From: an uncultured Eggerthellaceae bacterium
GTDB taxonomy: Bacteria; Actinomycetota; Coriobacteriia; Coriobacteriales; Eggerthellaceae
Length of the DNA stretch: 9,344 nucleotides
NCBI GenBank assembly: GCA_946626265.1
Contig: CAMOUE010000076.1
Location: forward strand, 1 to 9,344
Direction of reading: 5' to 3'
The notes under the pieces were generated by a model. It saw only the letters and a program-made list of their open reading frames with translations, ran no database searches and was not told where the DNA came from. Shown piece after piece: positions 1 to 6,702 of the stretch (within the stretch, counting starts at the first letter, position 1; every line of letters starts with the position of its first letter). A program made the position numbers and the translations under genes.

Positions 1-93
1 GTGTGCCCGCAGTGCGGCGAGGCCAAGTTGCCGCATCGCGTTTGCCCGAACTGCGGCTACTACAAGAACCGCGAGATTATCGAGACGGAATAA
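1..93 (+). CDS. rpmF: 50S ribosomal protein L32, C-terminal part (5' truncated by window)
   Basis: The reading frame is open from the first base to a TAA stop at 91-93 and gives about 30 residues. They contain two CPxCG-type knuckles: CPQCG near the start and CPNCG 13 residues later, with a histidine between them and the ending GYYKNREII. This paired-cysteine zinc ribbon followed by a YY/YKNR tail is the usual C-terminus of the cysteine-containing form of ribosomal protein L32, a small component of the large ribosomal subunit. The position directly before plsX is the classic rpmF location. The start codon and N-terminal half lie outside the window, so the GTG at position 1 should not be read as the true start. 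The identification is firm for such a short piece because sequence and context agree. Confidence 0.9.
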   Translation: MCPQCGEAKLPHRVCPNCGYYKNREIIETE

Positions 94-116
94 CTCGATA
101 GTTTACGCATACGAGG

Positions 117-146
117 AAAAGCCTTCCGGTATCGGGAGGCTTTTTT
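117..146 (+). terminator. Intrinsic terminator after rpmF
   Basis: A 12-bp stem pairs 117-128 with 133-144 around a GTAT loop (129-132). All pairs are Watson-Crick except one G-U. The 5' arm starts with an A run and the 3' arm ends in a run of six T (141-146), so the hairpin has the standard Rho-independent form. It lies 23 nt after the rpmF stop and ends 22 nt before the plsX start codon. It should end most rpmF transcripts, yet it leaves no room for a plsX promoter downstream of it. Confidence 0.88.
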
Positions 147-157
147 GCTAACGAGAG

Positions 158-163
158 AAGGAG
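158..163 (+). promoter_or_regulatory. Shine-Dalgarno sequence of plsX
   Basis: AAGGAG lies 5 nt before the ATG at 169. It decides the start: the in-frame TTG at 145, eight codons earlier, falls in the T-tract of the terminator and has no ribosome binding site. Confidence 0.85.
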
Positions 164-168
164 CGAAC

Positions 169-1152
169 ATGGCGAAGAAGGTAACGGTCGCGGTAGACGC
201 GCTCGGTGGGGACAACGCCCCCGACGTCGTGCTTGAAGGCGTGGCGGCTGCGCTGGAGGAGGACCTCGATTTGGACGTGGTGCTCTGCGGCCCGGCCGAC
301 GTGGTCGTCAAGTTCGCATCCGAGCACGAGCGCTGCGCCGCCCGCGTCACGACCGAGGTGATCGGAATGGCCGAGCATCCCGCAAACGCCGTGCGCAGGA
401 AGAAGGATTCCTCGATCGTCGTCGGCTGCCGGCTCGTGAAGGAGGGCGTCGCGCAAGGGTTCTTCTCCGCAGGGTCGACGGGCGCGTGCCTCGCCGCAGG
501 CACGCTCGTGATCGGCCGCATAAAGGGCATCGCCCGCCCTGCGCTCGCCACGGTGCTGCCCTCGCCCAAGAAGCCGGTCGTTCTGTGCGACGTCGGCGCG
601 AACGCCGACTGCAAGCCGGAATACCTCGTGCAATTCGCCAACATGGCGAGCATCTACGCGCGCAAGGTACTCGGCGTGAGCCAGCCCTCGGTGGGGCTGC
701 TCAACATCGGCGAGGAAGAGGAGAAGGGCTCGCAGTTCGCGCAGGAGGCCCACCAGCTGCTCAAGGAAGGCTGCCCGAATTTCAAGGGAAACGCGGAGGG
801 GCGCGACGTGCTCACCGGCGAGTTCGACGTCGTCGTGTGCGACGGTTTCACCGGCAACGTGTGCCTCAAGACCATCGAGGGCACTGCCAAGATCCTGTTC
901 GGCGAGATCAAGAGCATGATGATGTCCTCGCTTGCGAACAAGCTCGCGGGCGCGGTGCTCAAGGGCGGTTTGAAGGGCATCGTGCGCAAGGTCGATCCCG
1001 ATGCGGCGGGCGGCGCGCCCCTGCTCGGCGTGAAGGGCGCCTGCATCGTCGGGCACGGCTCGTCGAACGCCCGCGCGATCAAGAACGGCGTTCTGGCGAC
1101 GGCCACGTTCGTCCGCAACGACGTAAATGAATTAATCGCGCAAACGGTCTAG
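169..1152 (+). CDS. plsX: Phosphate acyltransferase PlsX
   Basis: PlsX converts acyl-ACP and orthophosphate to acyl-phosphate. PlsY then uses acyl-phosphate to acylate glycerol-3-phosphate, the first step of membrane phospholipid synthesis. The protein acts at the cytoplasmic face of the membrane as a peripheral enzyme. The predicted 327 residues match the usual 320-350. Family blocks are clear and in order: DALGGDNAP (residues 10-17), SAGSTGA (100-106), DVGAN (141-145), LLNIGEE (177-183), GNAEGRD (207-213), CDGFTGN (224-230), GGAPLLGV (281-288) and HGSSNARAI (296-304). There is no transmembrane segment. The ATG at 169 has a good Shine-Dalgarno sequence and gives the normal N-terminus. In many bacteria fabD, fabG and acpP follow plsX; here rnc follows directly, so fatty acid synthesis genes must be elsewhere. 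Upstream is rpmF, separated by a terminator. Confidence 0.96.
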   Translation: MAKKVTVAVDALGGDNAPDVVLEGVAAALEEDLDLDVVLCGPADVVVKFASEHERCAARVTTEVIGMAEHPANAVRRKKDSSIVVGCRLVKEGVAQGFFSAGSTGACLAAGTLVIGRIKGIARPALATVLPSPKKPVVLCDVGANADCKPEYLVQFANMASIYARKVLGVSQPSVGLLNIGEEEEKGSQFAQEAHQLLKEGCPNFKGNAEGRDVLTGEFDVVVCDGFTGNVCLKTIEGTAKILFGEIKSMMMSSLANKLAGAVLKGGLKGIVRKVDPDAAGGAPLLGVKGACIVGHGSSNARAIKNGVLATATFVRNDVNELIAQTV

Positions 1153-1179
1153 CGCCAAAGACCGCCGCTCCAATTCAAC

Positions 1180-1185
1180 TACAAT
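1180..1185 (+). promoter_or_regulatory. Possible -10 element of an rnc promoter
   Basis: TACAAT differs from the sigma-70 consensus TATAAT at one position and lies in the least GC-rich part of the plsX-rnc spacer. No convincing -35 box is seen 16-18 nt upstream. If real, transcription would begin near 1191-1193, at the base of the hairpin at 1190-1227, giving an mRNA with a structured 5' end. This is a weak call. Confidence 0.22.
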
Positions 1186-1189
1186 GAAG

Positions 1190-1227
1190 ATGAGGGCATA
1201 GGCACTCTTAGTTCCGTATGCCCTCAT
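1190..1227 (+). promoter_or_regulatory. Hairpin in the plsX-rnc spacer (candidate rnc leader structure)
   Basis: An 11-bp perfect inverted repeat, ATGAGGGCATA (1190-1200) and TATGCCCTCAT (1217-1227), encloses a 16-nt loop. No T run follows, so it does not look like an intrinsic terminator. It lies 90 nt before the chosen rnc start. RNase III is known to limit its own synthesis in E. coli by cutting a hairpin in its leader; a similar role here is an inference from position only. An 11-bp stem is short for an RNase III substrate. Confidence 0.5.
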
Positions 1228-1304
1228 GTGAATAGCATGGCCGAAGCGCAGATGCGATCCTGCGTTTTGACCACGCTGATTCGAATACGGAGCCGTTTTG
1301 AATC

Positions 1305-1308
1305 GAGG
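1305..1308 (+). promoter_or_regulatory. Shine-Dalgarno sequence of rnc (decides TTG start)
   Basis: GAGG lies 9 nt before the TTG at 1318. The earlier in-frame candidates (GTG 1228, ATG 1237, ATG 1252) have no purine-rich site in front, and GTG 1228 abuts the hairpin stem. They would also add a 22-30 residue N-terminal extension not typical of RNase III. Confidence 0.6.
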
Positions 1309-1317
1309 CGTGACATC

Positions 1318-2190
1318 TTGAACGAAGAACAACGCGAGAAGTACGAAAAAGCCGAGCAGATCATCCAGCATACGTTCGATAACGAGCAGTTCCTCCTGTC
1401 GGCGATCACCCATCCCTCAGCTGCCGAGGGCCGATCGGTCCGCTACTCCTACGAGCGGCTCGAGTTCCTCGGGGACAGCATCCTCGGTGCCATCGTCGCG
1501 TCGAGGGCGTTCGACTGCTTCCACGAGCTCGACGAGGGCGGCCTCACGCGCATAAAGGTCGCGTTGGTGTCCGGCTCGAGCCTCGCGTCGGTGGCGGAGA
1601 GCCTCGGGTTCGCCGACGTCATCATATTCGGCTCGTCCGAGACCGGGACGGGCCGCCGCGGACTTCATTCGGCGCTCGAGAACGTCTACGAGGCGATCGT
1701 CGCGGCGCTGTACCTCGACGGCGGAATAGAGGCCGCCGAGGCGTTCGTCGAGCGAACGCTCATGGACCGCATGTCGCTCGACCTGGCCAAGGAGCCGGAG
1801 AACCCGAAGAGCGCCCTTCAGGAGAAGCTTCAGGAAGACGGCATCACGCCGACGTACCGTCTCGTCGAGACGCAAGGGCCTCCGCACGACCGCACGTTCG
1901 TGGCGCAGGTGTTCGCCGGCGAGCACGGTCTGGCGCAAGGCACTGGACGCACGAAGAAGGAGGCCGAGAGCCAGGCGGCTAAGAGCACGCTTGCCCGCCT
2001 CGGCGAGTTCTTCGGGCTCGGCCTGACCGAAGACGAGAAGGCCGAGAAGGCGGCGAGCAAGGAGCAGGCGCGGGCCGAGAAGGCGGCCGCAAAGGCGGCC
2101 GAGAAGGCGGAGCGCGCACGCAAGAAGACCGAGAAACGCCAACATAGCGGCGAAGAGGTCCAGTTCAAAGCCGAAGAAATCGAAAGCTAG
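1318..2190 (+). CDS. rnc: Ribonuclease III
   Basis: This enzyme is a dimeric, Mg2+-dependent endonuclease that cuts double-stranded RNA, including rRNA precursors and structured mRNA. With the TTG start it has 290 residues. The RNase III domain (about 8-150) carries the signature ERLEFLGDS at 46-54. E46, E49, D53, E73, E108 and E125 align with E. coli E38, E41, D45, E65, E100 and E117. The position equal to E. coli D114, a metal-site residue, is N122 (in ENVYEA). A double-stranded RNA-binding domain spans about 162-229. A 61-residue tail after it is rich in Ala, Glu and Lys, is probably helical or disordered, and makes the protein longer than the usual 220-250. smc follows after 7 nt, suggesting co-transcription. 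The family call is certain; the start is likely but not proven. Confidence 0.93.
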   Translation: MNEEQREKYEKAEQIIQHTFDNEQFLLSAITHPSAAEGRSVRYSYERLEFLGDSILGAIVASRAFDCFHELDEGGLTRIKVALVSGSSLASVAESLGFADVIIFGSSETGTGRRGLHSALENVYEAIVAALYLDGGIEAAEAFVERTLMDRMSLDLAKEPENPKSALQEKLQEDGITPTYRLVETQGPPHDRTFVAQVFAGEHGLAQGTGRTKKEAESQAAKSTLARLGEFFGLGLTEDEKAEKAASKEQARAEKAAAKAAEKAERARKKTEKRQHSGEEVQFKAEEIES

Positions 2191-2197
2191 GTAGTAC

Positions 2198-5100
2198 GTG
2201 TACCTCAAGTCTCTCGTCCTCAAGGGTTTCAAATCATTCGCCGACAAGAGCGTTTTGGAGCTTCAGCCCGGCATCACGGCCATCGTGGGGCCCAACGGCT
2301 CGGGGAAATCGAACATCTCCGACGCCGTTCTCTGGGTCCTCGGAGAACGCTCTGCCAGGAACCTGCGCGGCCAGGCGATGGAGGACATCGTGTTCTCCGG
2401 CTCCGCCGCCCGCAAGGCCGTGTCGGTGGCCGAGGTCGACCTGGTCCTCGACAACTCGGACGGGACGTTGCCCGTCGAGTACGACGAGGTCGCGATCACG
2501 CGCCGCATGTACCGCTCGGGCGAGTCGGAATACCTTATCAACGGCGCCATGGTGCGCAGGCTCGACGTGCTCGACATCCTGCACGACTCCGGGCTCGGAA
2601 CCGGCACGCATTCGATCATCTCGCAGGGAAGCCTCGATTCGATCCTGCAGTCGAGGCCCGAGGACCGCCGCGCGCTCATAGAGGAAGCCGCCGGCGTGCT
2701 CAAGCACAAGCAGCGCAAGGAGAAGTCGGCGCGCAAGCTGCAGGCCATGGAAACGCACCTCATGCGCGTGCGCGACGTCGCCGCCGAGATCGAGCGCCAG
2801 CTCGGGCCGCTCGAGCGCAAGGCGAAGCGGGCGCGCGCCTTCGAGGAGGCCAACGCGCGCCTCCAGGAGCTCAGGCTCGAGCTCGCCGTCGACGACCTGC
2901 GCACGCTGAAGGCGCAATGGGACGTGCTGTGCGAATCGGAATCGCAGCTCGCCGGAGAGGTCGCGACCATCCGCGAGACGGTCGACGCCTCCGAGCGCAA
3001 GGTGGCCGACTACCAGGAGCTCATACGCCGCGAGACCGCCGATGCAGGCGAGCTCGCGAAGAAGCAGCGCCGGGGCGCGCAGCTCTCCGAGCGCTTCGAC
3101 AGCGCCGAGATGCTGCTGCGCGAGCGCAGGCGCGGGGCCGTCGAGTACGGGGCTGACCTGCAGATAACGCTCGATTCGGCCGCGTCGAGGCGCGAGGGCG
3201 CGCTCCACGAGCTCGAAGAGGCGAAGAAGCGCTTCGAGGGCGTCGCGTCGGAATTCGACGCCGCATCGGCGAAGGTCGATGCGCTGCGGAAGGAGAGCGA
3301 CGAGGCGTATGCCAGGCGACGCGACGTCGACTGCTCGATTTCCGATACCGAAAAGGAACTGAAGAACCTGGAGTCCGACATGCAGCGCGACCAGCGCAAG
3401 CTCGCGACGCTCAAGGAGAGCCTGTCGAGCGGCATGGCCCAGGAGAAGATCATAGAGACGCGCAAGGCCGAGCTCTCGGGAGAGCTCGAGCGCGCGGCGG
3501 ACGAGCACGAGCAGGCCAAGCGCGCCTACCAGGCTGCCGCCGACAAGCTCGAGGCGCTCGTCGCCGAGGAACGAGAGGCCCAGGCGCTCACGCTTGCGAA
3601 GTTCGAGGAGCGCGAGGACGCGCGAAGCGCGCGCGACCGCGCCCGGCAGGACCTGAGCGTGCTCGAAGCCGAGCTCAAGGCCGTAGAGAAGGCGCAACGC
3701 GCGAGCAGGGAGGGCGACCCGGCGCTCGTATGGCTCGTCGACAACGTCGGCAAGCTGGCGGGGCGGCCCTCGCCGGTCTCCAAGGCGCTCGACGTGCCGC
3801 GGGGGCTCGAGTTGCTTGTCGAGCAGCTCCTCGGCGAGAGCATCGAGGGCATGGCCGTCGACGACGCCGGTTCGGCGAGGGACATCGCGCGGCTCATCGT
3901 GGACGAAAAGCTCACAGGCGCCGTCTCGCTCGTGATACGCGAGGCGGGCGAGGGCCGGGCGAGCGCGCGCGGGGCAACCGGGATCGGGACGCCGCTCATC
4001 GAAAAGCTCGCGTTCGGCGATGACGCCCGCGCCGTCGTCGAATCGCTCATCGGCGACGTCGTGCTCTGCGACACGCTCGATGAGGCGTTCGAGGCCTTTT
4101 CCAAACGGGAAGAGCCGTGCCGCTACATCTCGGCCGACGGGTGCCTTTTGTATCCCAACGGCCTCGTGCGCGTGTTCGGCGAGAAGTCAGATAGCGCAGA
4201 GGGCGTGCTCGCCCTCGAGAGGCGCCTGAGGGAGCTCCAGGAGAGGATCGGGGGGCAGAAGGCGTCATGCGAGGCCGCCGAGGTGCGCGCCGCGCAAACC
4301 GACGAGAGCTACCGTTCCGCCCAGGCCGCAGCCTTGAAGCTCAGCCAGGAGCTCGCGAACCAGAAAGGCACGTGCTCGGCGCTCAAGGCCGACGAGCAGC
4401 GAGCCGGCCAGAAGCGCTCGTCGCTCGGGCGCGAGTTCGAGTCCATCGAATCTCAGGTCGCCGAGGCGCGCAAGTCGATCGAGGACCTGCGGCCGGCGGT
4501 CGCCTCGCTCGAGTTGTCTATCGAGGAGCAGGAAAAGCGCAGGGCGGAGTCGAGGGAGTGCCTCGAGGTGCTCAACGAGCGCGTCGTGCCCTTGCGAAAG
4601 GAGGCGGCGCAGCTGAGGGAGTCCCTCAACGAGGCGAAGCTCTCGTCCGCGACGCTGAAGGAGAGGAAGACCTACGCCGAGAGGCTCATCGTCGCGCGCC
4701 AGCGCGACGTCGACGACGTCGAGGCGGGCACGGCGGAGGCGCGCCGGTCCATGGCCGTCAAGCGCGTCGCGGTCGAGCGCGCGGACGGCCTGCTTTCCGT
4801 GTTCGAGGCGATCGCCGAGACGCTCCATCGCAGGACGAGGGTCCTCGACGAGGCGCTCGACGCATCGCAGGACGCGACCGACACCATACACGTGCGCGCG
4901 GCCGAGGCGCGCGAGGACGCGCGGCGGGCCCACGACGCGTTCGACGCGGCCAACGAGCGCATGACGCTGGCGAAGGTCGAGAAGAGCCGGCTGGAGATCC
5001 GCGTCGAAGCCGCGGTCCAGGCGGTCGTGCACGATTGCGGCGTGCCGCTCGACAAGGCGCAGGAGCTTCCCGCGCTCGAAGACCGCGCATCTGCCGAGGA

Positions 5101-5749
5101 GGAGGCGGGCCGCCTCGATCGGCGGATAAAGAACATGGGGGCCATAAACCCCGACGCTGCGCAGGAGTACGAGGCGCTTAAGGTGCGCTACGACTTCTTC
5201 AGCGGGCAGCTCGCCGACATGGAAGCCGCCCGGCGCTCGCTCAACCGCATCGTGCGCGTCATCGACTCGCGCATGAAGGACGACTTCGTCAAGACGTTCG
5301 CGGAAGTCAACGAGAACTTCTCGGACATCTTCGCCCTTCTGTTCCCCGGCGGGCAAGCGCACCTGTCGCTCGACGATCCTGACGACATCGAGAACACGGG
5401 CGTCGAGGTCACCGCGCAGCCGCGCGGCAAGCGGCTCACGAAGATGATGCTCATGAGCGGCGGCGAGAAATCGCTCACCGCTTTGGCGTTGCTGTTCGCG
5501 GTATACAAGACGCGGGCGACGCCTTTCTATATACTTGACGAGGTGGAAGCGGCGCTCGACGACACGAACCTCCGCAGGCTCGCGGCGTACATAAACTCGT
5601 TGCGCGATTCCACGCAGCTGATAATGATCACGCACCAACGCAGGACGATGGAGATGGCGGACGTTCTGTTCGGCGTCTCGATGCAGGCGGACGGTGTCAC
5701 GAAGGTGGTAAGCCAGAAGCTCGAGCGTGCGCTCGAACATGCCGAATAG
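2198..5749 (+). CDS. smc: Chromosome segregation protein SMC
   Basis: SMC is the ATPase core of the bacterial condensin SMC-ScpAB, which organises newly replicated DNA and helps separate chromosomes. The 1183 residues match the family. The N-terminal head starts with the typical MYLKSLVLKGFKSF and has Walker A GPNGSGKSN at 31-39, then a Q-loop-type segment SIISQG ending at about 144. Long coiled-coil arms, rich in Glu, Arg, Ala and Lys, span about 170-505 and 680-1010. The hinge begins near residue 507 (DPALVWLVDNVG) and runs to about 675. The C-terminal head carries the ABC signature SGGEK (1087-1091), Walker B YILDE (1111-1115) and a D-loop. The GTG start is fixed by the conserved N-terminus; its ribosome site is weak and the rnc stop is 7 nt away, which suggests translational coupling. 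The hinge lacks the usual GGSxTGG glycine motif. scpA and scpB are not in the window. Confidence 0.97.
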   Translation: MYLKSLVLKGFKSFADKSVLELQPGITAIVGPNGSGKSNISDAVLWVLGERSARNLRGQAMEDIVFSGSAARKAVSVAEVDLVLDNSDGTLPVEYDEVAITRRMYRSGESEYLINGAMVRRLDVLDILHDSGLGTGTHSIISQGSLDSILQSRPEDRRALIEEAAGVLKHKQRKEKSARKLQAMETHLMRVRDVAAEIERQLGPLERKAKRARAFEEANARLQELRLELAVDDLRTLKAQWDVLCESESQLAGEVATIRETVDASERKVADYQELIRRETADAGELAKKQRRGAQLSERFDSAEMLLRERRRGAVEYGADLQITLDSAASRREGALHELEEAKKRFEGVASEFDAASAKVDALRKESDEAYARRRDVDCSISDTEKELKNLESDMQRDQRKLATLKESLSSGMAQEKIIETRKAELSGELERAADEHEQAKRAYQAAADKLEALVAEEREAQALTLAKFEEREDARSARDRARQDLSVLEAELKAVEKAQRASREGDPALVWLVDNVGKLAGRPSPVSKALDVPRGLELLVEQLLGESIEGMAVDDAGSARDIARLIVDEKLTGAVSLVIREAGEGRASARGATGIGTPLIEKLAFGDDARAVVESLIGDVVLCDTLDEAFEAFSKREEPCRYISADGCLLYPNGLVRVFGEKSDSAEGVLALERRLRELQERIGGQKASCEAAEVRAAQTDESYRSAQAAALKLSQELANQKGTCSALKADEQRAGQKRSSLGREFESIESQVAEARKSIEDLRPAVASLELSIEEQEKRRAESRECLEVLNERVVPLRKEAAQLRESLNEAKLSSATLKERKTYAERLIVARQRDVDDVEAGTAEARRSMAVKRVAVERADGLLSVFEAIAETLHRRTRVLDEALDASQDATDTIHVRAAEAREDARRAHDAFDAANERMTLAKVEKSRLEIRVEAAVQAVVHDCGVPLDKAQELPALEDRASAEEEAGRLDRRIKNMGAINPDAAQEYEALKVRYDFFSGQLADMEAARRSLNRIVRVIDSRMKDDFVKTFAEVNENFSDIFALLFPGGQAHLSLDDPDDIENTGVEVTAQPRGKRLTKMMLMSGGEKSLTALALLFAVYKTRATPFYILDEVEAALDDTNLRRLAAYINSLRDSTQLIMITHQRRTMEMADVLFGVSMQADGVTKVVSQKLERALEHAE

Positions 5750-5758
5750 GAGACTAAC

Positions 5759-6673
5759 ATGGGTTTGTTCAGCAGGTTTACTGAGGGCCTCCAGAAATCG
5801 CGCGAATCGTTCCGCGAGGACGTGAACCTCTTGCTCAACCGCGCCCCGAAGGTCGACGAGGAGTTCTGGGACGGGCTTGAGGAAGCGCTCATCATGTCCG
5901 ACATGGGCGGCTACTCGGCCTCGACGATCGTCGACAAGCTGCGCAACGAGGCGGTCAGGAAGGGCTACCGCGACGCGCGCGACGTGCTCGCGGCGCTCAA
6001 CGACCAGATCGCCGGCGAGTTCGTGGACGGCGGCGACGCGATCCTCGGCGAGGACGGCATCGTGCTGTTCGTCGGCGTGAACGGGTCGGGCAAGACGACG
6101 ACGGTCGGGAAGATCGCCAAGCAGGCGAAGGACGCCGGCCGCACCGTCATCCTCGGAAGCGGCGACACGTTCAGGGCCGCCGCCATCGAGCAGCTCGAGG
6201 TGTGGGCCGAACGCGCCGACGTCGAGATCGTGGCGCGCGAGCGGGGGAGCGACCCGGCGAGCGTGTGCTACGAGACCATCGAGCGCGGCGAGCAGGTCGG
6301 CGCGAACCTCGTGCTCATCGATACCGCGGGCAGGCTTCACACGTCTGCGGACCTCATGCGCGAGCTCGAGAAGGTCGTGAACGTCGTGCGCAAGCGCGCG
6401 AACATGCCCGTGAGGCTCGTGCTCGTCATCGACGCGACGACGGGGCAGAACGGCCTGCAGCAGGCGCGCGAGTTCAACGGCGCGCTCGATTTGGACGGCG
6501 TGATCATCACGAAGCTCGACGGCACGGCGAAGGGCGGCATCGCGGTCGCCGTCGCCCACTACCTGAAGCTTCCCATCGTGAAGCTCGGCGTCGGCGAGCA
6601 GCTCGACGACCTGAAGGATTTCGACGCGAAGGAATACGCAGCCGCGCTCATCGGCGATTTCGGGACGGAATAG
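5759..6673 (+). CDS. ftsY: Signal recognition particle receptor FtsY
   Basis: FtsY is the membrane-associated GTPase that receives ribosome-SRP complexes and delivers them to the Sec translocon. The 304-residue protein holds only the NG domain; the long acidic A domain of E. coli FtsY is absent, as in many Gram-positive bacteria. It begins with a short amphipathic segment (MGLFSRFTEGLQKSRESF), the usual lipid-binding N-terminal helix. GTPase motifs are G1 GVNGSGKT (106-113), the DTFRAAA motif (136-142), G3 DTAGR (188-192), G4 TKLDG (251-255) and a closing GVGEQLDDL (277-285), which separates FtsY from Ffh. AGGAG at 5748-5752 overlaps the smc stop codon and lies 6 nt before the ATG, so translation is probably coupled to smc. 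ffh follows, so the two interacting GTPases are made from neighbouring genes. Confidence 0.97.
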   Translation: MGLFSRFTEGLQKSRESFREDVNLLLNRAPKVDEEFWDGLEEALIMSDMGGYSASTIVDKLRNEAVRKGYRDARDVLAALNDQIAGEFVDGGDAILGEDGIVLFVGVNGSGKTTTVGKIAKQAKDAGRTVILGSGDTFRAAAIEQLEVWAERADVEIVARERGSDPASVCYETIERGEQVGANLVLIDTAGRLHTSADLMRELEKVVNVVRKRANMPVRLVLVIDATTGQNGLQQAREFNGALDLDGVIITKLDGTAKGGIAVAVAHYLKLPIVKLGVGEQLDDLKDFDAKEYAAALIGDFGTE

Positions 6674-6702
6674 CGCCTTGGCCGCTTTGAAAGGAATGCG
6701 AT

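Noticed and set aside
1145..1164. 6-bp inverted repeat over the plsX stop codon (CGGTCT and AGACCG)
   Set aside because: Short stem with an 8-nt loop and no T tract; could occur by chance in GC-rich sequence.
1267..1295. TTGACC at 1267 as a -35 box for rnc
   Set aside because: No -10-like sequence lies 16-18 nt downstream (GAGCCG region).
4265..6559. Very long open frame on the minus strand (over 700 codons) opposite smc and ftsY
   Set aside because: The translation is a low-complexity run rich in Arg, Leu, Val, Asp and His with no domain. It is the mirror of GC-biased codons in smc and ftsY, which have all their family motifs.
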